Shown: positions 1 to 8,464 of the stretch, one piece after another
How positions within the stretch are numbered: the stretch's first letter is position 1
How the letters are laid out: each line of letters begins with the position of its first letter
Origin: an uncultured Psychroserpens sp.
GTDB taxonomy: Bacteria > Bacteroidota > Bacteroidia > Flavobacteriales > Flavobacteriaceae
Reading direction: 5' to 3'
Assembly: GCF_947500255.1 (NCBI RefSeq)
Contig: NZ_CANMRL010000002.1
Location: 310,001 to 374,000, forward strand
DNA length: 64,000 bases
Translations under genes and position numbers: made by a program
The notes under the pieces: model-generated
Told to the model about the DNA's origin: nothing
What the model saw: only the letters and a program-made list of their open reading frames with translations
The model's database searches: none

Positions 1-1
1 A

Positions 2-844
2 AATTTATTCATACTAATATTCCTTGTCCCAATTTTAACGGTAGCTCAAGATGATTTACTAAATGAAATTGATACTGAAGACACTAATAATGACTACGCT
101 ACAGCTGCATTTAAAGGTTTAAAAGTTGTTAATTTTGAATCTACAAAACTTGTAGCAAAACAAGAATTCACACTTATTGTATCACATAGATTTGGAAGTA
201 TTGAAAACGGGTTTGACAGTTTTTTTGGTTTAGATGATGCAGTAACACGACTAAACTTTGTCTATGGTATTTCAGATGGTTTTAATGTTGGTGTTTCACG
301 TAGCTCTTTTCAAAAAATTTACCAAGCCTCTGTCAAGTATAGACTATTAAGGCAACAGGAAAATGGATGTCCTTTTACAATTGTTGGATTTAATGCTGTT
401 CTTATTAATACTGCTCTTGAAAAAGATAATTTACCAAAGTTAGAATTTATAGACCGTTTAGGATATACAACGCAACTTATTATATCTCGTAAAGTAAATA
501 CCAACTTTTCAGTAGAGTTGGCACCTACTTTCTTTCATGACAATTATGTACAGCAAAATAATCAGGATAATTCCCAGTTCGCTTTAGGACTAGGAACACG
601 CTATAAGCTATCAAAACGCTGGTCTATTAATGCTGATTATGGCTGGCATCTCAATAGAGCAGATAATTCACCTTTCAAGAACCCATTATCTATTGGTTTC
701 GATTTGGAAACAGGAGGACATGTATTTCAAATGCATTTCTCAAATGCTCAAGCCATGAATGCTAATGGATTTTTAGGGCAAGCTACAGGTGATTGGACCG
801 ATGGCAATATTTATTTTGGCTTTAATCTAAGTCGTATATTTTAA
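2..844 (+). CDS. DUF5777-like outer-membrane beta-barrel protein (5' end outside window)
   Basis: The frame is already open at the left edge and 280 residues are visible before the TAA. It begins inside a hydrophobic signal-peptide tail ending ...ILTVAQ, so only a few N-terminal residues are missing. The rest alternates hydrophobic and polar residues in short runs and ends in an aromatic residue (FNLSRIF), as outer-membrane barrels usually do. I recall barrels of this kind (DUF5777) beside c-type cytochrome and YceI genes in Flavobacteriaceae; this is memory, not a search. The cytochrome gene follows after 18 nt on the same strand, so an operon is likely. The molecular function is unknown; a pore or a structural barrel are both possible. 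Confidence 0.75.
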   Translation, partial: NLFILIFLVPILTVAQDDLLNEIDTEDTNNDYATAAFKGLKVVNFESTKLVAKQEFTLIVSHRFGSIENGFDSFFGLDDAVTRLNFVYGISDGFNVGVSRSSFQKIYQASVKYRLLRQQENGCPFTIVGFNAVLINTALEKDNLPKLEFIDRLGYTTQLIISRKVNTNFSVELAPTFFHDNYVQQNNQDNSQFALGLGTRYKLSKRWSINADYGWHLNRADNSPFKNPLSIGFDLETGGHVFQMHFSNAQAMNANGFLGQATGDWTDGNIYFGFNLSRIF

Positions 845-862
845 ACTAAAAAAATTAAACAA

Positions 863-1225
863 ATGAAATATCCACATAAACTTTGCATTATATGCATTTT
901 AATATGCTTTAGTTGCAGTAACACAAGTGAAGAGGACTTGATAGATGCTACACCAATTCCTACAACAGTCACCTATATTGATAATGTAAAATCTATTATT
1001 GATAATAACTGCATATCCTGTCATAGTAATCCTCCAATTAATGGCGCTCCAATTTCATTGGTCACATTTGACAATGTAAAAAGTGCTGTTGAAAACAATG
1101 GTTTAATTGATCGCATCTCGTCTAATGATCAAGGTTTTTTAATGCCTTTTGGAGGGCCACGTTTACCACAAACCCTAATAGACCTTGTCGTGCAATGGGA
1201 AGCCGATGGATTACTTGAAGAATAA
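863..1225 (+). CDS. small c-type cytochrome lipoprotein
   Basis: A 120-residue lipoprotein with one covalent haem site. The N-terminus is hydrophobic and ends in a lipobox-like CFSC, with Cys18 as the probable lipidated residue. The haem-binding CxxCH is at residues 50-54 (CISCH), and Met94 in the GFLMPFGG segment is the likely distal ligand. Only one CxxCH is present, so this is a monohaem electron carrier, probably on the periplasmic side. It lies between the barrel gene and the YceI gene, with 18 and 19 nt spacers, in an apparent operon. The electron donor and acceptor are not evident. Confidence 0.85.
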   Translation: MKYPHKLCIICILICFSCSNTSEEDLIDATPIPTTVTYIDNVKSIIDNNCISCHSNPPINGAPISLVTFDNVKSAVENNGLIDRISSNDQGFLMPFGGPRLPQTLIDLVVQWEADGLLEE

Positions 1226-1244
1226 ACATAAAATCTATTACAAA

Positions 1245-1781
1245 ATGAAAAAAATCATATATCTAGTTGCTCTTGTCTGTATAAATATGACAGCACAAAA
1301 TAAGTTTATCACAAAAACTGGAGTTATCAATTTTGAAGCATCTGTACCTTCTTTTGAGGAAGTCGCTGCAAAGAATAATTCAGTAACCGCAATTATTAAT
1401 ACTGAAAATGGAGAGTTTGCGGCTTTGGCCTTAGTGAAAGGGTTTCGATTCAAGAATGCTCTAATGGAAGAACATTTCAATGAAAATTATGCAGAGTCTG
1501 ATCAATTTCCGAAAGCAACTTTTAAAGGAAAAATTGATAATTTCGATTTAAAAAAAGACACTTCTACTTATAATATTGAAGGTTCTTTAACTTTTCACGG
1601 AAAAACGAAGGTCTTGAAAGATCTAGCAGTAACTATTAATATTAAAGAGAATACAATAATCATGAATGGAAAGTTTGTTGCCAAAGCATCAGATTTTGAT
1701 ATCGATATCCCAAAAATTGTAAGTAATAAAATTGCGGAAGATGTAATGGTATCTTTTGAATTTGAGCTAAACAAAAAATAA
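1245..1781 (+). CDS. YceI family periplasmic protein
   Basis: A 178-residue secreted protein. The start at 1245 is chosen because it opens directly into a signal peptide (MKKIIYLVALVCINMTAQ); an in-frame extension back to 1185 overlaps the cytochrome gene and has no export signal. The mature part matches the YceI lipocalin-like fold: a FEASVPSFEEVAAKN segment, then FNENYAESDQFPKATFKG, typical of the family's (y)xEs..fP.a.F.g motif. YceI proteins bind isoprenoid-type lipids or quinones. Third gene of the barrel/cytochrome/YceI cluster, which suggests a role beside an envelope redox step; that is inference. Confidence 0.85.
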   Translation: MKKIIYLVALVCINMTAQNKFITKTGVINFEASVPSFEEVAAKNNSVTAIINTENGEFAALALVKGFRFKNALMEEHFNENYAESDQFPKATFKGKIDNFDLKKDTSTYNIEGSLTFHGKTKVLKDLAVTINIKENTIIMNGKFVAKASDFDIDIPKIVSNKIAEDVMVSFEFELNKK

Positions 1782-1782
1782 A

Positions 1783-1803
1783 GGCCATCGTTTTAGGATG
1801 GCC
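1783..1803. terminator. hairpin between convergent genes
   Basis: A perfect 7-bp stem, GGCCATC at 1783-1789 with GATGGCC at 1797-1803 and a 7-nt loop, sits just past the YceI stop. The downstream T-tract is poor, so it is a weak intrinsic terminator or processed 3' end. It is placed to serve the + strand operon and possibly the convergent T9SS gene. Confidence 0.5.
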
Positions 1804-1831
1804 AATTCATAAATATTTTAGTTGGTCATAT

Positions 1832-2605
1832 TTATTGCTTGATAAATCGTTTGGTTTGGGTAACATCATCACTTGTAACTCTAACAATATAAACGCCAGT
1901 ATTCCATTTACTAACATCTATAGATAAGTTTTGGATACCACTTATTTCTTTTTCAATAACTTTTTTACCTAGTAAATCAAATACTCTAAGTGTTGCATTT
2001 TCAACACTACCAGGAATTTCTATATTAAGGTTCAATGAAGCAGGGTTAGGCGAAATTGTAAATTTATTGATGCCGTCAAAGTCATCGACTCCAAGTAACG
2101 TATCCCAAAATGTCACTCCTGAATCTGCCGACCCTCCAGTGAATGCGTAAGGAGGTGCTACATTAATAAATGTTCCTGCAGTCCAAAAACCATTAGTTAC
2201 AGCTTGAGCTTCTCTACCAATACCACCAGCTCCCCATTGAGTGAAATCAATCATATTCGCAGCTACACCAAAGCTTCCTGTTGGTAAATATAATCCTAAA
2301 TCGGAAGAGGCGTCAGTTAAAACATTACCATTTGAAAATGAAACGGTAACCTCTACTTCCGCATTTGGTGCAAAATTAACGAGATCACCACTTAATAAGG
2401 TCATACTACTCAATGCATTGTAAGAAAACCTGGCACAAAGCCTATATGCAGAAATGTCTTCAGTAGTAGCGCCAAAATTTTTGATTTTTACTCTTTCCGT
2501 AGCAGGATCTACCTCAATAATTCTAAATTGAGCATTTGCATTTTGGATAGAGAATCCAAAACAAAAAAGCAGAATAAGTAGATAAAAAGTGTATTTTTTT
2601 CTCAT
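1832..2605 (-). CDS. T9SS-secreted protein with lamin-tail-like domain
   Basis: A 257-residue exported protein. Residues 1 to about 26 are a signal peptide ending NANAQ. The next segment (IIEVDPATERVKIKNFG...) resembles a lamin-tail (LTD) beta-sandwich: a statement about a value, then a feature of a surface with hydrophobic strands. From about residue 178 there is a T9SS type A sorting domain, with SPNPAS, the FDLLGKKV strand and the terminal GVYIVRVT...TKRFIKQ. Such proteins are exported through the outer membrane and the C-terminal domain is removed. First of three tandem genes with closely similar sorting domains (also 2738-3607 and 3744-4544). No catalytic motif is visible. Confidence 0.8.
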   Translation of the reverse strand: MRKKYTFYLLILLFCFGFSIQNANAQFRIIEVDPATERVKIKNFGATTEDISAYRLCARFSYNALSSMTLLSGDLVNFAPNAEVEVTVSFSNGNVLTDASSDLGLYLPTGSFGVAANMIDFTQWGAGGIGREAQAVTNGFWTAGTFINVAPPYAFTGGSADSGVTFWDTLLGVDDFDGINKFTISPNPASLNLNIEIPGSVENATLRVFDLLGKKVIEKEISGIQNLSIDVSKWNTGVYIVRVTSDDVTQTKRFIKQ

Positions 2606-2682
2606 AATATTTCAATTATAAATGATTTAGGCTTCAACAAGTTAGTGATTTTTTTAATTGGTTTGAGAAAAATTAACAAAAT

Positions 2683-2719
2683 AAAAAGACCCATTAATTA
2701 AAAACTAATGGGTCTTTTT
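2683..2719 (-). terminator. intrinsic terminator of the second T9SS gene
   Basis: A 14-bp stem, 2683-2696 with 2706-2719 (AAAAAGACCCATTA / TAATGGGTCTTTTT), with a 9-nt loop. It lies 19 nt past the stop of the gene at 2738-3607 and ends in a U-run when read on the minus strand. The A/T flanks would let it work in both directions. Confidence 0.85.
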
Positions 2720-2737
2720 ATAATTCTTTTTAAGTAC

Positions 2738-3607
2738 TTATTGCTTTACAAAGCGTTTAGTTATCGTTTGTTTGTCATTTGACACTCTAACCAAATATAC
2801 TCCTGAATTCCAATTAGATACATCTATCGATGATTCTAAGGCGCTTAAACTTTTAGAATATACTTTTTTACCTAAAACATTGTAAACAGTCACATTTGCA
2901 TTGTCTAAAGTATTAGATAATTTGATGTTTAATTTAGATGACGCTGGATTTGGAGAGATTTCAAAATCATTTTGAACTTGAACATCTTGAGTACTTAATG
3001 TCGTAGATGCTGTAATATTATCAATACCAATAGTCGCTTCAATTGCATTAACTGCAGTACTCCATGCAGGAGTATCATTGCTTAAAATACGCATTGCATT
3101 TACATTTGATAAGGCATCATTAACAGAGGATGAACCAGAGATAACGGTAAAGTCAGCTGGAGAAATAGGAATTGTTATTGATGTCCAACCAGAACCTGCA
3201 GCAACAGCAACAGCATTAGTTGTACAAATTCTAGTCCCACTACCTTGGAATGCCACCCTTAAATTTAAATCATTAATAGTAACATTTACATCCATTTTGA
3301 TAGCAATGATTCCTTCAGAAATATAGTTTGATCCCCATTGAGAAGAACCACCTGCATTAAATATAACCATCTTACTTGCGACCATTCCATTCATTCCGTT
3401 TGATGAATATGTCAAGAAATTATCACCAGCACCATTTGGTCCTCCATCACTAACATTCATAGGCAAATCGTCAGGCCCTGCGGCTCCACCAATGACCCAA
3501 TTTTGAACAGTACCATCTTCAAAATCATCAACTTGTCCTGCCATAACTTGAGACAAAGCAATTGAAGATGTTAATAATAAGGATAAAAAAAGTAGTTTTG
3601 TTTTCAT
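2738..3607 (-). CDS. T9SS-secreted protein with CBM-like N-terminal domain
   Basis: A 289-residue exported protein. The signal peptide ends about ALSQ (residue 20). The segment VDDFEDGTVQNWVIGG followed by a Gly/Asn-rich beta-rich region resembles the opening of carbohydrate-binding-type jelly-roll domains (a 'DFEDGT...W' start). From about residue 215 comes a type A sorting domain (FEISPNPASSKLNIKL, VYNVLGKKVYSK, GVYLVRVSND, terminal KRFVKQ). It has its own terminator at 2683-2719. A role in binding a surface or polysaccharide is inference; no active-site residues are seen. Confidence 0.78.
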   Translation of the reverse strand: MKTKLLFLSLLLTSSIALSQVMAGQVDDFEDGTVQNWVIGGAAGPDDLPMNVSDGGPNGAGDNFLTYSSNGMNGMVASKMVIFNAGGSSQWGSNYISEGIIAIKMDVNVTINDLNLRVAFQGSGTRICTTNAVAVAAGSGWTSITIPISPADFTVISGSSSVNDALSNVNAMRILSNDTPAWSTAVNAIEATIGIDNITASTTLSTQDVQVQNDFEISPNPASSKLNIKLSNTLDNANVTVYNVLGKKVYSKSLSALESSIDVSNWNSGVYLVRVSNDKQTITKRFVKQ

Positions 3608-3694
3608 AGTTTTTCTTTTTCAGCACTCCAAATATAAAACATTTTATATTTAAACTAAACAGATATCAAAAATGAAGCCAATTATATAAAGTAA

Positions 3695-3721
3695 AAAGCC
3701 ATTAATTAAATTAATGGCTTT
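3695..3721 (-). terminator. intrinsic terminator of the DOMON-like T9SS gene
   Basis: An 11-bp stem, AAAGCCATTAA at 3695-3705 with TTAATGGCTTT at 3711-3721 and a 5-nt loop, located 22 nt past the stop of the gene at 3744-4544. On the minus strand it is followed by a short U-run. Confidence 0.8.
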
Positions 3722-3743
3722 AAAATAAAAATACATTTTCTTT

Positions 3744-4544
3744 TTATTGCTTTACAAAACGCTTCATCTTTGAATTGTTTTTTGTAGTAACCTTTATTAC
3801 ATATATACCAGTACTCCAATTGGAAACATCAACTATTGATGACAAAGAATTTAATTTCTTAGAAAATACTTTTTTTCCTAAAACATTATAAACTTCAATT
3901 TTAGTATCATCAGTATATGTTGGTAATTCAATCTTAAAACTAGTTTTAGCAGGATTTGGCGAAATTTCGAAATCGTTAACCTCTTGCTCCACTTCACTTA
4001 AAGTTAAAGATTGCATAGTAATCCCTCTACTTTCTGTTCCATGCCATTCTAAAGTATATCCTTCAAAACGTGATCTTGCCCAAGCCAATTCTATAGATGT
4101 CGCCGAAGCTGAAAACACATAATCGTTATTATTACCTGTGTTAGTTGCTCTTGTAGCAATTATTGTCCTTACACCAGAATTCAAAGTGTTTGATGTTATG
4201 GACCAATCCCTCTCTCCTTCCAAGTCTTCAGTAGGAACAATTCCTGTAGCATCATCTCCAGGCGTTTGTCCTTCAAAACCAAAATATCTATCTGTCAACC
4301 TTGAACCATCATAAATAACGACATCATCACCAGCAGTCATGCCCTGAACTCCAAATCCTAAACCTAACCATCTATTGTCAGGTCCTATCATTGTTAAGGT
4401 AACAATAGAAGATGTTACATCAATTTGAACAGAATATTCTAAACCAGAGGTATTAGAAAGATTTATCAAACCAGTTGAATATGTTTGACTAAATCCAAAA
4501 TTAAAGCAAAGCAAAGCTAATAGTGCAATTGTAATTTTTTTCAT
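3744..4544 (-). CDS. T9SS-secreted protein with DOMON-like domain
   Basis: A 266-residue exported protein with a signal peptide ending FGFSQ. Residues about 22-170 read like a DOMON domain: WLGLGFG, then M..GDDVVIYDG, DRYFGF and a later RDWS strand. This beta-sandwich binds haem or sugars in other proteins. The rest is a type A sorting domain (FEISPNPAKTSFKIEL, VYNVLGKKVFSK, GIYVIKV, terminal KRFVKQ). Its ATG lies one base after the stop of the ankyrin gene, so the two are probably translationally coupled. Which ligand it binds cannot be read from the sequence. Confidence 0.78.
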   Translation of the reverse strand: MKKITIALLALLCFNFGFSQTYSTGLINLSNTSGLEYSVQIDVTSSIVTLTMIGPDNRWLGLGFGVQGMTAGDDVVIYDGSRLTDRYFGFEGQTPGDDATGIVPTEDLEGERDWSITSNTLNSGVRTIIATRATNTGNNNDYVFSASATSIELAWARSRFEGYTLEWHGTESRGITMQSLTLSEVEQEVNDFEISPNPAKTSFKIELPTYTDDTKIEVYNVLGKKVFSKKLNSLSSIVDVSNWSTGIYVIKVTTKNNSKMKRFVKQ

Positions 4545-4545
4545 A

Positions 4546-5076
4546 TTATTTTTCTTTATTTATAAGCTTAATGATTGTATCATTTTGTGTCATAGCAGCA
4601 TAATCCTTGGCATTTTTCCCTCTATTATCTTTGAAATTTATATCGGCATTGGCATCCATCAATAGTTTTATTATTTCCTCATTGCGAAAAATGATAGCAT
4701 AATGTAGAGGTGTCGTTCCATTAACGTCTGCCGAATTTGGATTTGCCTTTAATTTAAGTAGATGTTTAACAATTAAAGGTCTGTTCTTGTAAACAGCTGC
4801 CATTAAGGGTGTGCCGTAGTCACTATTACCATCTATATCTTCTACATTAGAAGCTAAAAATAAAGCGACCTCTTCATTTCCCTTATAACACGCGAGAGTT
4901 AATGGACAATAGCCATTACTATCTACAGCATTTATCGTATCCAAATTTATGGCCATCAAAGTTTTTACATCTGTAACTGTGCCAGAGCGAGCTACATCGA
5001 AAATATTTTTTTGTGCAAAACCATGAAAAACCGACAAAAACAAACAGTAAATCAAGCAAAACTTTTTGATATTCAA
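4546..5076 (-). CDS. exported ankyrin-repeat protein
   Basis: A 176-residue protein with a signal peptide (residues 1-21, ending HGFAQ) and about four ankyrin repeats, recognisable by NGYCPLTLACYKGNEEVALF, YGTPLMAAVYKNRPLIVKHL, NGTTPLHYAIIFRNEEIIKL and a last partial copy. The start is a TTG; no in-frame ATG precedes the signal peptide. Ankyrin repeats bind other proteins, and the signal peptide places it in the periplasm. It lies directly upstream of the DOMON-like cargo gene with a 1-nt gap, so the two proteins probably work together, but no partner can be named. Confidence 0.85.
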   Translation of the reverse strand: MNIKKFCLIYCLFLSVFHGFAQKNIFDVARSGTVTDVKTLMAINLDTINAVDSNGYCPLTLACYKGNEEVALFLASNVEDIDGNSDYGTPLMAAVYKNRPLIVKHLLKLKANPNSADVNGTTPLHYAIIFRNEEIIKLLMDANADINFKDNRGKNAKDYAAMTQNDTIIKLINKEK

Positions 5077-5155
5077 AACAATAGATTTGAGAAATTTTAA
5101 GCTAAAATAGTAATTAAAAGGCGATTAAGACAAGCCGTTTATCGAAAAAAACAAC

Positions 5156-8008
5156 TTATTTACTCAAATACATTTTACGTCTCGAATACAAGTTGTAAAA
5201 TTCATCATCTTTTAAACTATCAATAAACAGGATACTTTCTCCTGTACTTTTCATCTCTGGCCCTAATTTTTTATTCACATTAGGAAATTTGTTAAATGAA
5301 AATACTGGCTGTTTGATGGCATAACCTTCTAAATGCGGTTTAAAATCAAAATCGGTAACTTTTTTCTCACCTAACATAACTTTAGTAGCATAATTAACGT
5401 AAGGTTCGCCATAAGCTTTTGCAATAAAAGGTACTGTTCTCGAGGCTCTAGGATTTGCTTCAATGATATAAACCATATCATCTTTTACTGCAAATTGAAT
5501 ATTAATTAATCCAACCGTATTCAATGCTAATGCTATCTTTTTGGTATGATCTTTAATTTGTTGCATCACAAATTCTCCTAGATTGAAAGGTGGTAATGTT
5601 GCATTACTATCTCCAGAATGGATACCACAAGGCTCAATATGCTCCATAATACCAATAATATAAACATTTTCACCGTCGCAAATAGCATCAGCTTCTGCTT
5701 CAATTGCACCATCTAAATAATGGTCTAACAATAATTTATTATTTGGGATTTTGCGTAATAAATCCACAACATGTTCTTCCAGCTCTTTTTTATTGATGAC
5801 AATCTTCATGCCTTGACCACCTAATACATAAGATGGTCTCACCAAAATCGGGAAATCCAATTTATCTGCAACTGCTAAAGCTTCGTCTGCCGTTGAGGCC
5901 GTGTCAAATTCTGGATAAGGAATATTGTTTTCTTTAAGTAATGTTGAAAAACTCCCTCTATCTTCAGCTAAATCTAAAGATTGATAAGTTGTTCCAATAA
6001 TTTTTATGCCGTAACGGTCTAATTTCTCTGCCAATTTTAAAGCGGTCTGTCCTCCTAATTGCACAATAACACCCTCAGGCTTTTCATGTCTAATAATATC
6101 GTAGATATGTTCCCAAAATACTGGTTCAAAATACAATTTATCAGCAATATCAAAATCTGTTGAAACCGTTTCAGGATTACAGTTGATCATAATTGTTTCG
6201 TAGCCACACTCAGCACTAGCCAATACACCATGAACACAACAATAATCAAACTCAATACCTTGTCCGATTCGATTTGGACCTGATCCTAAAACAATAATTT
6301 TCTTTTTATCAGAAACAACACTTTCAGTAGCAGAAAACTTCTCTCCATTAGGTGTTTCAACTTCATTTTCGAAGGTAGAATAGTAATATGGCGTTTGTGC
6401 CTTGAACTCCGCAGCACAAGTATCTACTAGCTTATAGACACGATTAATGTTAAATTCGTCTCGTTTATTGTACACTTGGCTTTCTAAACATTTAAGCATA
6501 TGTGCAATTTGACGATCACCATATCCTTTTTGTTTTGCTTCAAGTAGCAAATCCCGCTCGATAGTATCAATAGTAAATGTCGAAATTTCTTTTTCTAAGT
6601 GGTACAGTTCTTCATATTGCTTTAAGAACCACATATCGATTTTAGTGATTTCATGAATTCTACTCAAAGGGATTCCCATTTGAATGGCGTCATAAATAGC
6701 AAATACACGATCCCAACTAGCATAAGTAAGTTTATCGATAATTTGTTGGTAATCTTTATAACCTTTTCCGTCTGCACCTAAACCATTACGTTTAATCTCC
6801 AAGGATTGTGTGGCTTTATGCAATGCCTCTTGAAACGAACGACCAATGGCCATTACTTCTCCTACTGCTTTCATTTGAAGACCAAGTGTTCTATCTGACC
6901 CTTCAAACTTATCAAAATTCCAACGTGGGATCTTAACAATAACATAATCCAAAGTTGGTTCAAATAAGGCAGAAGTAGATTTTGTAATTTGGTTACTCAA
7001 TTCATCAAGTGTATAACCTAAAGCCAACTTTGCAGCAATTTTTGCAATTGGATAACCAGTAGCTTTACTTGCTAATGCAGAAGAACGTGACACACGAGGG
7101 TTAATTTCAATAGCAATTATTTCTTCCTCCTCGTCTGGACTTACAGCGAACTGTACATTACAACCACCAGCAAAATCACCAATACTTCTCATCATATGAA
7201 TAGCCATATCACGCATTTTCTGAAAAGTCTTGTCAGAAAGTGTCATGGCAGGTGCTACTGTGATAGAATCACCTGTATGAATCCCCATAGGATCCATGTT
7301 TTCTATAGTACATATGATAACAACATTATCATTTTTATCTCTTAATAGCTCTAATTCGTATTCTTTCCAACCCATCATCGCCTTATCAATCATAACCTCA
7401 TGGATTGGAGAAATTTCTAAACCTCGTGTTAGAGACTCATCAAACTCATCTTCATTATAAACTATTGAGGCACCTGCTCCACCTAAAGTAAAAGATGCTC
7501 TAATACACAGAGGAAAACCGAACTCTTGGGCGATTTCCTTTCCTTTTAAAAAGGACGTAGCTGTTTCTTGGGGTGCCATGCCAACACCGATTTCTAACAT
7601 TAATTCTCTGAACTTTTCTCTATCTTCTGTAATATTGATGGCATCAATATTTACACCTATAATCTCTACATCAAAATCTTTCCATATTCCTTTTTCATCA
7701 GCTTCAATACACAAGTTCAAGGCTGTTTGGCCTCCCATAGTTGGCAATACAGCATCAATATGTGGATGTTCTTTTAGTATTTTAATAATTGACTTTGTAG
7801 TTAAAGGCAACAAATACACATGATCTGCCATAGATGGATCGGTCATAATTGTTGCTGGATTTGAATTGATAAGAACAGTTTCAATTCCGTCTTCACGAAG
7901 TGAACGTAACGCTTGTGATCCAGAATAATCAAACTCACAGGCTTGACCAATGATTATTGGCCCAGAACCAATGATTAGGATAGATTTTAATTTTTCGTTT
8001 TTTGGCAT
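5156..8008 (-). CDS. carB: carbamoyl-phosphate synthase large subunit
   Basis: A 950-residue enzyme making carbamoyl phosphate from bicarbonate, ATP and ammonia for pyrimidine and arginine synthesis. Two duplicated synthetase halves are evident: GPIIIGQACEFDYSG near the N-terminus and GPNRIGQGIEFDYCC near residue 570, each followed by an ATP-grasp domain (FTLGGAGASIVYN; SYVLGGQGMKIVIN). The start at 8008 (MPKNEKLKS) is preferred: a 24-codon extension to 8080 would run through the rpmH terminator and adds nothing family-like. The protein ends just after the second ATP-grasp half (YNLYSRRKMYLSK), so the C-terminal allosteric MGS-like domain of the 1073-residue E. coli enzyme is absent. I recall this shorter form as usual in Flavobacteriaceae. 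carA is not in the window. Confidence 0.96.
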   Translation of the reverse strand: MPKNEKLKSILIIGSGPIIIGQACEFDYSGSQALRSLREDGIETVLINSNPATIMTDPSMADHVYLLPLTTKSIIKILKEHPHIDAVLPTMGGQTALNLCIEADEKGIWKDFDVEIIGVNIDAINITEDREKFRELMLEIGVGMAPQETATSFLKGKEIAQEFGFPLCIRASFTLGGAGASIVYNEDEFDESLTRGLEISPIHEVMIDKAMMGWKEYELELLRDKNDNVVIICTIENMDPMGIHTGDSITVAPAMTLSDKTFQKMRDMAIHMMRSIGDFAGGCNVQFAVSPDEEEEIIAIEINPRVSRSSALASKATGYPIAKIAAKLALGYTLDELSNQITKSTSALFEPTLDYVIVKIPRWNFDKFEGSDRTLGLQMKAVGEVMAIGRSFQEALHKATQSLEIKRNGLGADGKGYKDYQQIIDKLTYASWDRVFAIYDAIQMGIPLSRIHEITKIDMWFLKQYEELYHLEKEISTFTIDTIERDLLLEAKQKGYGDRQIAHMLKCLESQVYNKRDEFNINRVYKLVDTCAAEFKAQTPYYYSTFENEVETPNGEKFSATESVVSDKKKIIVLGSGPNRIGQGIEFDYCCVHGVLASAECGYETIMINCNPETVSTDFDIADKLYFEPVFWEHIYDIIRHEKPEGVIVQLGGQTALKLAEKLDRYGIKIIGTTYQSLDLAEDRGSFSTLLKENNIPYPEFDTASTADEALAVADKLDFPILVRPSYVLGGQGMKIVINKKELEEHVVDLLRKIPNNKLLLDHYLDGAIEAEADAICDGENVYIIGIMEHIEPCGIHSGDSNATLPPFNLGEFVMQQIKDHTKKIALALNTVGLINIQFAVKDDMVYIIEANPRASRTVPFIAKAYGEPYVNYATKVMLGEKKVTDFDFKPHLEGYAIKQPVFSFNKFPNVNKKLGPEMKSTGESILFIDSLKDDEFYNLYSRRKMYLSK

Positions 8009-8028
8009 GTTTATTTTTTTTATGGTTG

Positions 8029-8055
8029 CAAAAATAGGTAACAAATGGGTACAAA
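8029..8055 (-). promoter_or_regulatory. possible carB promoter
   Basis: On the minus strand TATTTTTG (8029-8036) matches the -7 element TAnnTTTG and lies 21 nt upstream of the chosen carB start. A TTTG at 8052-8055 is only 15 nt further up, shorter than the usual 19-20, and coincides with the rpmH terminator U-run. Read-through from rpmH is an alternative. Confidence 0.4.
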
Positions 8056-8081
8056 AAAAGGTGTTACACCTAAGTAACACC
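8053..8081 (-). terminator. intrinsic terminator of rpmH
   Basis: On the minus strand GGTGTTAC and GTAACACC (8074-8081 with 8060-8067) form a perfect 8-bp stem with a 6-nt loop, followed by seven U (the A-run at 8053-8059). It lies 27 nt past the rpmH stop and between rpmH and the chosen carB start. Confidence 0.85.
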
Positions 8082-8107
8082 CTTAAAATATTAACAATTG
8101 TTAATCA

Positions 8108-8269
8108 TTATCTTTTATGTCTTGTTTCAGATGATACAGACAATTTCTTTCTTCCTTTAGCTCTTCTACGTGCTAAAACTTTTCTTCCGTTTACAGAAGC
8201 CATTCTTTCTCTGAAACCGTGCTTGTTCCTTCTCTTTCTTTTTGACGGTTGAAACGTTCTTTTTGGCAT
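8108..8269 (-). CDS. rpmH: 50S ribosomal protein L34
   Basis: A 53-residue, highly basic protein beginning [18 protein letters not shown] and containing GFRERM and [17 protein letters not shown], the unmistakable L34 signature. It is slightly longer than E. coli L34 (46 residues) because of a short C-terminal tail. A full Bacteroidetes promoter lies upstream (8334-8364) and an intrinsic terminator downstream (8053-8081), so it can be transcribed alone. The carB gene follows on the same strand. Confidence 0.98.
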   Translation of the reverse strand: MPKRTFQPSKRKRRNKHGFRERMASVNGRKVLARRRAKGRKKLSVSSETRHKR

Positions 8270-8333
8270 TGTCTTATATTTTTATAAACTAATATTCTTT
8301 TTTATAAATTGAGAGCTGTCTCAAAACTGGGTG

Positions 8334-8364
8334 CAAATATACAAAGAGTTTTTACTTTGACAAA
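8334..8364 (-). promoter_or_regulatory. rpmH promoter (Bacteroidetes type)
   Basis: On the minus strand TTTG (8361-8364), 19 nt, then TATATTTG (8334-8341): an exact match to the TTTG-N19-TAnnTTTG consensus. Transcription would start near 8327, giving a leader of about 58 nt to the rpmH ATG. Confidence 0.8.
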
Positions 8365-8464
8365 TCTAAATATAAAATTATTTTAGATATTTATATCAGG
8401 CTATATTCTAGCAACAAATTGACAAAAAATTAGTTTCTTTGTAAATCGAAAAAAGAGGAACGAA

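Noticed and set aside
8009-8080. A 24-codon N-terminal extension of carB
   Set aside because: It runs through the rpmH terminator and a -7-like element, and the family N-terminus starts at 8008.
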